Assembly (NCBI GenBank): GCA_020854815.1 | Contig: JAHKLW010000044.1 | Span: 1 to 57,250 of the forward strand | Length of the DNA: 57,250 nucleotides | From: Methanofastidiosum sp. | GTDB lineage: Archaea; Methanobacteriota_B; Thermococci; Methanofastidiosales; Methanofastidiosaceae | Direction: 5' to 3' | Shown: one piece after another, positions 39,822-49,460 of the stretch | How positions within the stretch are numbered: position 1 is the first letter of the stretch | Layout: every line of letters begins with the position of its first letter | Notes under the pieces: model-generated | Told to the model about the DNA's origin: nothing | Seen by the model: the letters and a program-made list of their open reading frames with translations, nothing else | Database searches by the model: none | Translations under genes and position numbers: made by a program

Positions 39822-41326
39822 ATCCCCACATGTTCAATTCCTAAGATCTTAGATTCCAATTCAGTTAATCCAACTCCTCTTAATCTAAGTCTATTTCCTC
39901 GAAGAGCTTCTATCGCATTTATCCCCATGCTTCCTAGAATTTCTTTTATTTCGAGATTCCAGCTAGTCACAAGGTTTGTCAATTTTTCAGACCCGACTGC
40001 AGGGTTTAATCTTCTTGTTAAAGCAGGATCTTGAGTTGTAAGCCCCCAGTTACATTTTCCCTTGTAGCATTTCTGACATAATGTGCATCCCATTGCAATT
40101 AATGCTGCAGTTGCAATGTATACTGCGTCTGCTCCAAGGGCCATTGCTTTGACAGCGTCGGCACTTGATCTGATCCCACCTGCTGCGACAATTGAAACTT
40201 CGTTCCTGATGCTTTCATCCCTCAATCTTTGATCAATAACGGCAAGTGCAACTTCAATTGGTATTCCTGTGTTATCTCTTATGACAGAAGGTGCTGCACC
40301 GGTACCTCCTCTAAATCCATCAATCACGATCACATCTGCACCAGCTCTTACAATGCCAGAAGCTATTGCGGCAGAATTATGAACAGCTGCTATTTTTACA
40401 AAAACGGGTTTTTCATAATTAGTTGCTTCCTTTATTAGTGATATTAGTTGTTTTAGATCTTCTATTGAATATATGTCGTGATGTGGCGCAGGAGATATTG
40501 CATCAGTACCGGATGGAATCATTCTTGTCTCAGATATTTCTACTGTGACTTTTTCTCCGGGAAGGTGTCCACCTATACCTGGTTTTGCTCCTTGTCCTAT
40601 TTTAATTTCAATTGCTCCGCACGCAGCAAGATAATCTGTATCAACTCCAAATCTTCCGGAAGCTATCTGGCCAATAGTATTTTTTCCATACTTATACAGT
40701 TTTTTATGAAGTCCTCCTTCTCCAGTGTTGTAAAAAGTACCAAGTCTATAGGCTGCTGATGCGAGAGATTCGCACGCGTTAAGACTTATAGATCCATATG
40801 ACATCGCCGAAAACATTATTGGAGTTTCAAGCATTATCTGAGGAGATAGCTTAGTCTCAAGAGATACTTCACCATTTTCTTCCTTGAGAGTAATTTTATC
40901 GGGTTTCTTACCCAAATATGTCCTTAATTCCATTGGCTCTCTTAGAGGGTCTATCGGAGGATTTGTAACTTGTGATGCATCAAGTAACATTCTATCCCAG
41001 TAAGAAACATATGCCTTATCATTACCACTACCTATGAGGATCATCCCTCCAGTTTCGGCCTGTTTTTTTATACTGTTAATAGTGTATGAGCTCCAATGAA
41101 AGTTTTCTTTGTAAAGGGCATTATTTTTAGTGATTGTTAAAGCGTCTGTTGGACACATCATTTCACATCGATGACATCCTACGCATTTGTCATTGTAAAT
41201 ACGAATTAAATCAAACTCCTCAAAATACTTGAAGATTTCTTCAGAGCATTGTCTTACACAGACCTTACATTTGATGCATCTGTCTTCATTTTTATCTACG
41301 ATAAATTCAGGAATAATATTAGACAT
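39818..41326 (-). CDS. Archaeal glutamate synthase, FMN-binding synthase subunit with N-terminal ferredoxin domain
   Basis: The central catalytic subunit, about 502 residues. Two [4Fe-4S] motifs (CIKCKVCVRQCS, CVGCHRCEMMCP) start the protein. The TIM-barrel part holds PIMFSAMSYGSIS, GEGGLH, the ammonia-channel and FMN part GARPGIGGHLPGE-like (here KPGIGGHLPGEKVT), VIDGFRGGTGAAP, and the 3Fe-4S loop CTLCQKCYKGKCNWG near residue 415. It makes glutamate from 2-oxoglutarate and ammonia. ATG 41326 has GGATGAT upstream; ATG 41335 is possible. Confidence 0.9.
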   Translation of the reverse strand: MSNIIPEFIVDKNEDRCIKCKVCVRQCSEEIFKYFEEFDLIRIYNDKCVGCHRCEMMCPTDALTITKNNALYKENFHWSSYTINSIKKQAETGGMILIGSGNDKAYVSYWDRMLLDASQVTNPPIDPLREPMELRTYLGKKPDKITLKEENGEVSLETKLSPQIMLETPIMFSAMSYGSISLNACESLASAAYRLGTFYNTGEGGLHKKLYKYGKNTIGQIASGRFGVDTDYLAACGAIEIKIGQGAKPGIGGHLPGEKVTVEISETRMIPSGTDAISPAPHHDIYSIEDLKQLISLIKEATNYEKPVFVKIAAVHNSAAIASGIVRAGADVIVIDGFRGGTGAAPSVIRDNTGIPIEVALAVIDQRLRDESIRNEVSIVAAGGIRSSADAVKAMALGADAVYIATAALIAMGCTLCQKCYKGKCNWGLTTQDPALTRRLNPAVGSEKLTNLVTSWNLEIKEILGSMGINAIEALRGNRLRLRGVGLTELESKILGIEHVGM

Positions 41327-42401
41327 ATTTATCATCCAACAAAAATATTGCAGGCTCTCCGCCTTTTGGCCTATAAACTAAATCAAGATCAGGGCAAATT
41401 TTCCTTACTGCACATTCTTCACTTGACATATAGACTGTATTTTCATTTTTTCCTACAAGAAGCGGTCTTAGTTTTAACCTGTCTCCAAGACCCATTATAC
41501 CATTTTCAAATCCTAAAATAACTGAGAATGGCCCTGTGAGTAGGGCTCCTGCATAAGTCATCCTCAATGCTTTTAGTACCTCTCTCTGTCTTTCTTCCAT
41601 TCTGTCTATATCTACCCACATTGGACTCGCAAGGACCTTAGAGGCCAAAGGTAGAGTTAGATTATTTTTTCTAACTAAGAAATCTAAAAGATAAGTTATT
41701 ACTTCAGTATCAGTTACAAGATTACACTTGTAGCCATACATCTCAAGATATCTTCTATTTGTATCGTAAGAAGAGATTTCACCATTATGAACTATAGTCC
41801 AGTCAAGTAATCCAAATGGATGTGCTCCCCCCCACCATCCAGGAGTATTGGTGGGGAATCTTCCATGGGCGGTCCATATGTAGCCACTGTAATCTTCGAG
41901 ACGATAAAACTTACTGATATCTTCGGGGTATCCTACGCCCTTGAAGACACCCATATTTTTCCCGCTTGATATTACATATGCTCCTTCAATGTTATTATTG
42001 ATGTCCATTACGGCCTTGAATGTCTCTTCTCTTTCGGAATCTTTGGACAAGATATTCCTATTTTTAACAAAGTATCGCCACAATAGTGGTTTATTGGGGA
42101 GAATAATAAAATTATCAGTTCTAATCTTTTCATCGTATTCGATTAAAAAGTGTTTATTGATCAACTCTTCAGTTTTCTCTTTTGCTTTTACAGAATCAAA
42201 AAATAAATGAAATGCATAATCGTCCGGATAATCCGGATAAATTCCATAACCAGAAAATCCACCACCTAATCCATTGGCCCTATCATGCATTACAGAAATT
42301 GCATCTGTGATGACGCTGCCACTGACCTTTTCTCCGTCAGTATTTATTAATCCGAATATAGAGCAGCCTGAAATATCCTTTTCTTTCGGAAATTTGTTCA
42401 T
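41319..42401 (-). CDS. Archaeal glutamate synthase, class II glutamine amidotransferase subunit
   Basis: A 360-residue class II GATase (Ntn hydrolase). The nucleophile is expected at C13 in DISGCSIFGL, which requires removal of 12 residues; the residue after Cys is Ser where most relatives have Gly. Further family blocks are HGRFPTNTPGWWGGAHPFG and WTIVHNGEISSYDTNRRYLE, which bind glutamine, and TDTEVITYLLDF. It is the first gene of a five-gene operon (GATase, FMN subunit, ferredoxin, FAD subunit, GXGXG subunit) and may be leaderless, with an AT-rich TATA box at about 42418-42430. Confidence 0.88.
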   Translation of the reverse strand: MNKFPKEKDISGCSIFGLINTDGEKVSGSVITDAISVMHDRANGLGGGFSGYGIYPDYPDDYAFHLFFDSVKAKEKTEELINKHFLIEYDEKIRTDNFIILPNKPLLWRYFVKNRNILSKDSEREETFKAVMDINNNIEGAYVISSGKNMGVFKGVGYPEDISKFYRLEDYSGYIWTAHGRFPTNTPGWWGGAHPFGLLDWTIVHNGEISSYDTNRRYLEMYGYKCNLVTDTEVITYLLDFLVRKNNLTLPLASKVLASPMWVDIDRMEERQREVLKALRMTYAGALLTGPFSVILGFENGIMGLGDRLKLRPLLVGKNENTVYMSSEECAVRKICPDLDLVYRPKGGEPAIFLLDDKYV

Positions 42402-42417
42402 AATAAAAGCTTAAAAG

Positions 42418-42463
42418 AAAATATATATATTAATTTCTATAACAAATTGGCCATTATAGGCCA
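42418..42463 (-). promoter_or_regulatory. Glutamate synthase promoter with palindromic operator candidate
   Basis: TATA-like AT run (42418-42430) about 25 bases before the GATase ATG, and upstream of it TGGCC-ATTATA-GGCCA (42448-42463), a palindrome with 5-bp arms and a 6-bp spacer. A similar AGGCC-N6-GACCT stands before glnA. A TF binding here is inferred from the shared motif. Confidence 0.5.
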
Positions 42464-42515
42464 GAATTAATGTCAAAAATGCCTATTAAAGTCATATTTG
42501 AGTATAATAAATAAT

Positions 42516-44189
42516 CTAAAGTAGACCTATTATGTTTCCTTTGTCATCAATATCCATTTTTACAGCGGCAGGCAACCTTGAAAGACCGGGCATTAGGTTG
42601 ATGTTACCACAAACGATAACAATATAACCTGCACCACTTGCAAGTTCAACGTCTGTGACTTCTAAATCAAATGGAGGTGGAACTCCAATTAGATTTTTAT
42701 CATCTGATAAAGACAGTTGAGTTTTCGCGATACATATGGGAAGATTCCCATATCCAAGTTTTTTATATAATTCAAGTTTTTTCTTGGGTTTAGTTTCAAA
42801 TATCACACTTTTTGCCCCGTAGATTTTTTTAGCAATTATCTCAACTTTTTTTTCAATGTCGTCAGTTAGTTCGTAAAGTGGTTTGAAATTATTCTTTTTC
42901 TTAGATAATTCCAATACCCTATTTGCAAGCTCTATGCCACCTTTACCTCCTTCTGAAAACATATTGGACAATGAAACAGGCACTTCTTTTTTTGAGCAAA
43001 GTGATTTTATCATTTCAATTTCTTGATCTCTGTCAAAATTGAATTTATTTATACATACTACAACTGGAACCCCAAATAGTTTGAGATTATCAATATGTTT
43101 TTCAACATTTTTTAGACCTTTTAAAAAAGCCTCTTCATCGTGGTATGTAATAATATCCTTTAATCCACCATGGTATTTTATTGCCTTGCATGTCACGACT
43201 AACACTACGGCGGATGGAGAAAAATTACCTTTTCTTGAAACTATATTAAGGAACTTTTCTGCACCTAAATCTGCACCGAATCCAGCTTCAATTATGACAA
43301 AATCGGCCAATTTTAGAGCAATATTGGTCGCAAGTATCGAATTCGTACCTATGGAGATATTTGCAAATGGCCCTCCATGGATAATCGCAGGTGTGTGCTC
43401 AATTGTTTGAACAAGATTTGGTTTAAGAGCTTCTTTTAGTATTGCTGCCAGTGCTCCTTCAACTTTTAATTTCCCTGCATTTATGGGATTTCCTTTTCGA
43501 TCAAATGCAACGGTGATTTTAGAAAGTTTTTCCTTAAGTTCTATTATATCGTGTGAAAGGCATACAATAGACATTATCTCCGATGCTGCAGTAATAATAA
43601 ATTTGGATTCACGGGGTATGCCATTACCTGAACCTCCAAGACCAATAACGATATTTCTCAGAGCTCGATCATTCATGTCAATTGCTCTCGGCCAAACAAT
43701 ATTATTAATATCAATATCCAGTTCATTACCCATTAATATATGTGTATCAAGCATTGCTGCCAAGAGATTGTGTGCGGCTTGTACTGCATGAATATCGCCG
43801 GTAAAATGTAAGTTGATGTCCTCCATTGGAAGAATTTGTGAGTGCCCGCCGCCAGTAGCCCCTCCCTTCACGCCAAATACAGGCCCCATGGAAGGTTCTC
43901 TTAAGGTAATCATTGTTTTCTTTCCAAGAAGCGATAGAGCTTGTCCCAATCCGATGGTGGTAAGTGTCTTTCCTTCTCCATGTGGAGTTGGATTCATTGC
44001 AGTTACTAGGATTAAATGGCCATTATTGTTTTTTTCTGTTTTCTTTAGAAGCGATAGATCTATTTTTGCTTTATGTTTACCATACGGTTCAATATATAAT
44101 TCGTCGATTCCTGCTTTTTCAGCAATTTTTTCTATTGACCAGATGTCTGCTTTTTTAGCTATCTCAACGTCACTTTCCATCATAACCAT
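42516..44189 (-). CDS. fhs: Formate-tetrahydrofolate ligase
   Basis: Joins formate and THF to 10-formyl-THF with ATP. The protein (up to 557 residues) has the P-loop PTPHGEGKT near residue 65, REPSMGPVFGVKGGATGGG, and later GFGADLGAEKF and AGAGYIVIVCGNINLMPGL-type blocks (here ASGAGYIVIVCG). These are all typical FTHFS motifs and the length is standard. The frame starts MVMMESDVEIAKK; the fourth codon ATG (44180) matches the family start. It is divergent from the 5-formyl-THF cyclo-ligase across one symmetric TATA box. Confidence 0.93.
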   Translation of the reverse strand: MVMMESDVEIAKKADIWSIEKIAEKAGIDELYIEPYGKHKAKIDLSLLKKTEKNNNGHLILVTAMNPTPHGEGKTLTTIGLGQALSLLGKKTMITLREPSMGPVFGVKGGATGGGHSQILPMEDINLHFTGDIHAVQAAHNLLAAMLDTHILMGNELDIDINNIVWPRAIDMNDRALRNIVIGLGGSGNGIPRESKFIITAASEIMSIVCLSHDIIELKEKLSKITVAFDRKGNPINAGKLKVEGALAAILKEALKPNLVQTIEHTPAIIHGGPFANISIGTNSILATNIALKLADFVIIEAGFGADLGAEKFLNIVSRKGNFSPSAVVLVVTCKAIKYHGGLKDIITYHDEEAFLKGLKNVEKHIDNLKLFGVPVVVCINKFNFDRDQEIEMIKSLCSKKEVPVSLSNMFSEGGKGGIELANRVLELSKKKNNFKPLYELTDDIEKKVEIIAKKIYGAKSVIFETKPKKKLELYKKLGYGNLPICIAKTQLSLSDDKNLIGVPPPFDLEVTDVELASGAGYIVIVCGNINLMPGLSRLPAAVKMDIDDKGNIIGLL

Positions 44190-44214
44190 CTTGATTTCAG
44201 ATTCAATTGTAAAT

Positions 44215-44226
44215 CTTTTTAAAAAG
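44215..44226. promoter_or_regulatory. Symmetric bidirectional TATA box between fhs and 5-formyl-THF cyclo-ligase
   Basis: CTTTTTAAAAAG is a perfect 12-bp palindrome. Its centre lies 31 bases before the fhs ATG 44189 (minus) and 23 bases before the cyclo-ligase ATG 44244 (plus), so the same box can drive both divergent genes, the right one leaderless. Confidence 0.55.
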
Positions 44227-44243
44227 TTTTCGTTATTTAGTAT

Positions 44244-44807
44244 ATGCTTTCTAAGTCTGAGCTAAGGGCTGCAATTAAAGAACAAATTGTTAATCTAGAT
44301 TATGCCAAAAAAGAGGTTATGGACGAAAAAATAAGAAAAAATATCTATAATCTTAATGAATATTGGGTAGCAAAGACTATTTTTTCATATGTTTCAAAAG
44401 ATAAAGAAGTAGATACACTTGATTTAATTAACCATTCAATAAGTCTTGGAAAAACAGTTTGTGTTCCCTTGACTAAGAAGGAGAATAATTCTCTTGAAAT
44501 GAGAAAAATCGAAGATTTAATGGACCTAAAAATCGGAAACTTCAATATTCTAGAGCCAAATGATCATGCTAAATGTGTCAATTCTAAAGAAGTAGAAATA
44601 CTTTTTATCCCAGGTCTTGCATTTGGAATTGGGCGTGAAAGACTCGGAAGAGGGGGAGGTTATTTTGACAGATTCTTAGTACAATCAACTGGCCTTAAAG
44701 TGGGTCTTGCCTATGAATTTCAGATCTTTGATTCGTTACCAGTTCAAAAGCACGATATAAAAATGGATATGATAATCACTGATAAACGAATTATCAACTG
44801 CGTTTAA
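44244..44807 (+). CDS. 5-formyltetrahydrofolate cyclo-ligase
   Basis: A 187-residue enzyme (MTHFS/YgfA family) that converts 5-formyl-THF to 5,10-methenyl-THF with ATP, recycling an inactive folate. Family marks: the basic N-terminal helix, CVPLTKKENNSLEMRKI and the ATP loop FGIGRERLGRGGGYFDRFL near residues 135-153. It converges with the MFS gene (14-base overlap). Together with fhs, folD, glyA and folC it makes a complete C1-folate set. Confidence 0.87.
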   Translation: MLSKSELRAAIKEQIVNLDYAKKEVMDEKIRKNIYNLNEYWVAKTIFSYVSKDKEVDTLDLINHSISLGKTVCVPLTKKENNSLEMRKIEDLMDLKIGNFNILEPNDHAKCVNSKEVEILFIPGLAFGIGRERLGRGGGYFDRFLVQSTGLKVGLAYEFQIFDSLPVQKHDIKMDMIITDKRIINCV

Positions 44808-45915
44808 AAGAATAAATAAGGATTATTGCGGGGAAGAGAATCATCGAAGCAAAAGGATTTATTGCTAAAAATGACGCAAGGGCTGGCAGGCTTGATCCTG
44901 TTATCGTAGAAAGATCCTGGCTGAGGGAAAATGTAGAAAATATTGTTCCTCTTTTTGAAACTTCTATATTTTCACACAAGAAGGAATAACACCAAACATC
45001 AATGAATGCTCCGGCTAATCCAATAAGTCCAGATGATAGAAAGAACAAAACAATATTATTGGAAATAACTAAGAATACAATCCCTGTTATGTGGATTAAT
45101 GCCCCCCATTTAATCCAAAATCTTTTAGTTTCAACTTTTGCGTAACGTCCAATAAGAATCTCAGAAACACCAAAAACAAGAGATTCGAATGCGACTATCA
45201 AAGAAACTATAGATCCTGACATCCCAAGTTTTCCTATGGCAAATCTAACAAAGAATATCAAGAAAGCAGAGAATACTGCAATATCAAAAGTCTTGTACAC
45301 TAATGGATCTAATACTTTTTTGAGTGTATTAATAGAGGGGTAACTCTTTTCGCGTAATTCAAATTTAAATTCTTTCATGAAGTATAGATACAACACAGAG
45401 ATAGATGCCCCAATTAAGAATATGGTGTAAAATGTCCACTTCAATCCGAGTAGATCAACAAATATACCTGGCAGCAGAAGTCCAAATACCCATCCTAGGC
45501 CTGAAACTCCTCCAAAGATACTGACTTTCTTTTCCGGTTTTTGTGTAATAGGTCTAAGGGAAAAAATTATAACTACTGTAAGAAAAGTAGCAAGAGAAAC
45601 AGCTACAAAAACTTGAAGTAGTGCGAGATGCAAGATATTATTTGTAAATGAAATGAGAAAAGCTGATATTGAAGAGAGTATCAAAGCGGCCAGCAATAAA
45701 TATTTCTCTCCAATTCTATCAGAGAGAACTCCTACTACAGGTTTCAAGAAAAATGAAACACCGTCCCCAATGACAAATAGCAATGCATAAGGCAAGAGAG
45801 ATATTCCTATTTTAGTAAAATATATCCCGAAGAGAACCATTGTGAATCCATGAAAAAATGATTTATAGAATCCCAACATTGATCCAAAGAACAATCTTTT
45901 AGTTTCAACTGCCAA
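44794..45915 (-). CDS. MFS transporter, possible folate or folate-precursor carrier
   Basis: A 373-residue major facilitator protein with about 12 helices and the MFS loop GVLSDRIGEKY between helices two and three. It begins with TTG inside the end of the folC gene, with GGAAGGAAATTA before it. Its place between folC and the cyclo-ligase in a folate gene block suggests a folate or precursor carrier. The substrate is not visible in the sequence. Confidence 0.72.
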   Translation of the reverse strand: MAVETKRLFFGSMLGFYKSFFHGFTMVLFGIYFTKIGISLLPYALLFVIGDGVSFFLKPVVGVLSDRIGEKYLLLAALILSSISAFLISFTNNILHLALLQVFVAVSLATFLTVVIIFSLRPITQKPEKKVSIFGGVSGLGWVFGLLLPGIFVDLLGLKWTFYTIFLIGASISVLYLYFMKEFKFELREKSYPSINTLKKVLDPLVYKTFDIAVFSAFLIFFVRFAIGKLGMSGSIVSLIVAFESLVFGVSEILIGRYAKVETKRFWIKWGALIHITGIVFLVISNNIVLFFLSSGLIGLAGAFIDVWCYSFLCENIEVSKRGTIFSTFSLSQDLSTITGSSLPALASFLAINPFASMILFPAIILIYSFKRS

Positions 45916-47215
45916 ATAATTTCCTTCCTTTCAATATGTATCCCGCTATATATATGGACCCAGTAATAAGTAATTTTTCATCGTTTTTAAGGTTTGACAG
46001 GCAATAGTCAAACGCGTTTAAAGGATCTTCAAAAGACTTAATTTCATTGAAATACCGTCTTGCTTTTTCTTCAAGAGTATTAATATTGGCGCATCTTGGA
46101 GGAATTGTTGTCAAGACTATTCTCTTTGAAATTTTGGAAAATTCTTTTAGGATTCCTTCAATATCTTTGTCCTGAGAAATTCCAACGAGTAAAATTGTTT
46201 TTGCATCTAGAAATAAATTGTTGTAAGTTTCTGAAAGCGATTTTGCACCGGCAATATTATGTGCAACGTCGACTAGAATCATTGGATTTTTTCTTACTAT
46301 CTGGAATCTCCCTGGCCATGTTGATTTTTCAAGGCCTTCCCTAATCGAACTTTCTTTTATTTCAAATCCATAAGAAGATATCGATTCTGCCAAGCTGATT
46401 GCACAGGCTGCGTTTACTATTTGATGACTGCCAATCATCTTAATTTTAACATCACTAAACATATTGTCACTGGATTTGTAATCAAAAATAGACCCTTCAA
46501 AGTTAATTTTTTTCTCAATTGCATCAAAATCTCTTTTGTATAATTTTAATGAAGCTCCTTTTTCAAGACAGATTTTTTCAAGTAATGGTGATAGCTCCAA
46601 ATCAATGCAAGAAGATACTGATGATCCTTTTTTTATTATGCCTGCTTTTTCAATTAATATTTCCTCTTTACTGTGGCCCAATATTTCTTGATGGTCAAGA
46701 GAGATATTTGTAATGGCTACGGATTTACCATTTAAAACGTTAGTAGCGTCTAGCCTTCCACCAAGCCCAACTTCGGAGATTATAAAGTCGACTTTTTTAT
46801 CGGCAAAATAGATAATTGAGATTGCAGTTAGAACTTCAAAAAATGTTGGACTACCAATGCCCTTGATTTTTTCTGCTTCTTCGCAGTAATATTTTAGATC
46901 TAAAAGGATTTTATCAAAATCTTTCGAGGGGATATTTTTATCTCCAATCTTTATTCTTTCGTAAATGTCAATTAGATGGGGAGATATATAAGACCCAACT
47001 TTGTAGTTAGATTGGGACAATATTCCAGAAATAAAAGTGACAACTGAGCCTTTTCCATTTGTTCCGGCAACATGAACTACGGGGATATCTTCCCATTTTC
47101 TTCCACTTTTTTCAAGTAGAAATCTTATTCTTTCAAGACCAAGTTTTGAATTTAATCGTTCTTGCCCAGGTGTAGAACCAATAAGTTTTAACGACTCTAA
47201 AAAATCATCTTGCAC
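45905..47215 (-). CDS. folC: Folylpolyglutamate synthase (FolC/Mur-ligase family)
   Basis: A 436-residue ligase that adds glutamates to THF (and possibly makes dihydrofolate). The P-loop AGTNGKGSVV is near residue 50, then SEVGLGGRLDATNVL near 145 and the Mur-ligase histidine block VDVAHN near 310. Length is normal. The GTG start overlaps the stop of folD by 11 bases, and the MFS gene overlaps its end. Bifunctional FolC enzymes and the single-function form cannot be told apart here. Confidence 0.88.
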   Translation of the reverse strand: MQDDFLESLKLIGSTPGQERLNSKLGLERIRFLLEKSGRKWEDIPVVHVAGTNGKGSVVTFISGILSQSNYKVGSYISPHLIDIYERIKIGDKNIPSKDFDKILLDLKYYCEEAEKIKGIGSPTFFEVLTAISIIYFADKKVDFIISEVGLGGRLDATNVLNGKSVAITNISLDHQEILGHSKEEILIEKAGIIKKGSSVSSCIDLELSPLLEKICLEKGASLKLYKRDFDAIEKKINFEGSIFDYKSSDNMFSDVKIKMIGSHQIVNAACAISLAESISSYGFEIKESSIREGLEKSTWPGRFQIVRKNPMILVDVAHNIAGAKSLSETYNNLFLDAKTILLVGISQDKDIEGILKEFSKISKRIVLTTIPPRCANINTLEEKARRYFNEIKSFEDPLNAFDYCLSNLKNDEKLLITGSIYIAGYILKGRKLFGS

Positions 47216-48059
47216 AGTCGTTCTGTTTTAAAAAGCAGATTATAAGGTTTTCCAGAAGCATGGCTCGAGTCATAGGGCCGACCCCACCTGGAACTGGGGT
47301 GATATATGATGTTATTTTACTGACCTCATCATACTTAACATCCCCTTTAATACCGTCCACATCTCGAGTTATACCAACATCTACCACTACAGCCCCTTCT
47401 TTCACCATATCTGCAGTCAAGAAATCAGTTTTTCCTACTCCGACTATAACTATATCTGCATGCTTTGTCTTTTCTTTCAGATTTTTAGTTTTGGTGTGTA
47501 CGACGGTTACTGTTCCACCTTTATTTATCATCATAGCTGCCAAAGGCTTTCCAATAATATTACTCCTATTTATTATTGTTATGTCAGCACCTTCTATCGG
47601 TATGTTGTATTCTTCAAGAATTTTAACTACTCCTTTAGGCGTGCATGGAAACAAGTCTGAGATGTTTAGGAGTATTCTACCAACATTGATGGGTGTAAAT
47701 CCATCTACATCTTTTAATGGGTCTATTCTTTCTAAGATCTTGTTACTATCTATGTGTTTTGGTAAAGGTAATTGGACAAGGATTCCATGAACATCTTTTC
47801 TTTTATTTAATTTATCAATTAACAAAAGAAGATCTTCTTCACAGATATCATCATAATAGAACTCTTCATAATCAATTCCAATTTTCTCTGAATCCTTCTT
47901 CTTTAAAGTAACATAAACTCTAGATGCAGGATTGCTTCCTACTAACACAGTTGCCAATTTAGGATGAAGGCCTTTTTTATTATATTCTGCTACTTTTTCT
48001 GAAAGTTCATTTGCTATTCTCAGAGATAGTGCCTTGCCATCAAGTATTTTTGTGGTCAT
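47205..48059 (-). CDS. folD: Methylenetetrahydrofolate dehydrogenase/cyclohydrolase
   Basis: A bifunctional enzyme of 284 residues. [20 protein letters not shown] holds the catalytic Tyr-Lys; [13 protein letters not shown] and [14 protein letters not shown] follow; the NAD(P) site is [33 protein letters not shown] ends the protein. It links 10-formyl-THF and methylene-THF. It overlaps glyA by four bases. Confidence 0.94.
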   Translation of the reverse strand: MTTKILDGKALSLRIANELSEKVAEYNKKGLHPKLATVLVGSNPASRVYVTLKKKDSEKIGIDYEEFYYDDICEEDLLLLIDKLNKRKDVHGILVQLPLPKHIDSNKILERIDPLKDVDGFTPINVGRILLNISDLFPCTPKGVVKILEEYNIPIEGADITIINRSNIIGKPLAAMMINKGGTVTVVHTKTKNLKEKTKHADIVIVGVGKTDFLTADMVKEGAVVVDVGITRDVDGIKGDVKYDEVSKITSYITPVPGGVGPMTRAMLLENLIICFLKQNDCAR

Positions 48060-49288
48060 AAGTTCAATGGGAATTTTTTGCAGAGATCCCTTACCTCCAC
48101 TCTTACTTTTTCAGGAGCGCAGTCATCCTTCTTCTGAAGAACACGATGAATCATTTGGGCTATCAATTTCATCTCTTGCTCCTTCATTCCTCTGGAAGTA
48201 ATTGCAGGGACACCGAGTCTAAGACCTGATGTAACATTAGGTGGCTTTGGATCGTAAGGTATAACATTTCTATTTGCTGTAATGCCTGCAGCTTCCAATA
48301 ATTCCTGCGCTTCTTTTCCAGTTATATCATTTTTTCTCAAATCCAACAAGAGTAAGTGATTATCAGTGCCTCCAGTGATAAGCTCATATCCTAATGACAT
48401 TAACTCCTCAGATAAAACTTTACAATTATTGATAATTTGTCTCTGATATTTTATGAAATCTTCACCCATTGCTTCCTTAAAGCAAACTGCCTTTGCAGCT
48501 ATTGTATGCATCATGGGACCGCCTTGAGCAAATGGGAAAACAGCTTTGTCAATTGCCTTCTTATGTTCTTCTTTGCAGAGTATTAGTCCCCCTCTTGGAC
48601 CTCTTAAGGTCTTATGGGTAGTAGAAGTTACAAAGTCACAATAAGGAATAGGAGATTTATGAAATCCGCACGCGACAAGTCCTGCAATGTGCGCCATATC
48701 TGCGAGTAAAAGAGCGCCTACTTCATCTGCAATTTCTCTGAATCCTTCAAAATCTATCTCTCTTGGATAAGAACTAGCACCTGTTACAATAAGTTTAGGC
48801 CTTAATTCGATAGCTTTTTCTCTTACCTCGTTTAAATCAATCCTATACGTATTTTTATTGACACCATAAAAATGGAAGTTGTAAAATTTTCCAGAAAAAT
48901 TAACAGGGGACCCATGTGACAAATGTCCTCCACAAGATAAATCCATCCCGAGAACTGTATCCCCGACATCTAAACATGCAAAATATACTGCCATATTAGC
49001 CTGTGTTCCTGAGTGTGCCTGAACATTTGCATGGTCTGCTTTGAAAAGCTTCTTTGCCCTTTCGATTGCAAGAGATTCTGCAACGTCGACAAATTTACAG
49101 CCTCCATAGTATCTCTTGCCAGGATAGCCTTCGGCATATTTATTTGTCATAACAGATCTTTGTGCTTCAAGAACTGCATTACTTGTAAAATTCTCACTGG
49201 CTATAAGTTCAAGCCCTTCATTTTGACGATTTTTTTCATCTTCAATTGCATTAAAAATTTCAACATCAACTTGATCCAATGATTTCAT
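48056..49288 (-). CDS. glyA: Serine hydroxymethyltransferase
   Basis: A 410-residue PLP enzyme. [16 protein letters not shown] binds serine, [16 protein letters not shown], and the PLP lysine lies in [17 protein letters not shown] near residue 225; [21 protein letters not shown] and the late [11 protein letters not shown] are present. The folate-type signatures favour a THF rather than tetrahydromethanopterin partner, in agreement with folD and fhs next door. TATTTATAAG about 38 bases upstream is its probable TATA box. Confidence 0.94.
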   Translation of the reverse strand: MKSLDQVDVEIFNAIEDEKNRQNEGLELIASENFTSNAVLEAQRSVMTNKYAEGYPGKRYYGGCKFVDVAESLAIERAKKLFKADHANVQAHSGTQANMAVYFACLDVGDTVLGMDLSCGGHLSHGSPVNFSGKFYNFHFYGVNKNTYRIDLNEVREKAIELRPKLIVTGASSYPREIDFEGFREIADEVGALLLADMAHIAGLVACGFHKSPIPYCDFVTSTTHKTLRGPRGGLILCKEEHKKAIDKAVFPFAQGGPMMHTIAAKAVCFKEAMGEDFIKYQRQIINNCKVLSEELMSLGYELITGGTDNHLLLLDLRKNDITGKEAQELLEAAGITANRNVIPYDPKPPNVTSGLRLGVPAITSRGMKEQEMKLIAQMIHRVLQKKDDCAPEKVRVEVRDLCKKFPLNL

Positions 49289-49400
49289 AAAATCACGACA
49301 TGATTAAAAAGCCTAAATCTCTTATAAATATTTTGCTATTTTCTAATCTCAAGATATTTTTATAATTCCATATTATGGCAATAATATTTCATAATAGTTA

Positions 49401-49421
49401 ATTTTATATACCTATTAGGTA
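49401..49421 (+). promoter_or_regulatory. Promoter of the Lrp/AsnC gene with a palindromic operator candidate
   Basis: ATTTTATATA (49401-49410) is the TATA box; a perfect inverted repeat TACC-TATTA-GGTA (49409-49421) overlaps its downstream edge. A repressor bound there would block polymerase, a layout that suits autorepression. Confidence 0.5.
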
Positions 49422-49460
49422 GGATAATATAATATTCTGGCATGAAATAGAGGAATTACT

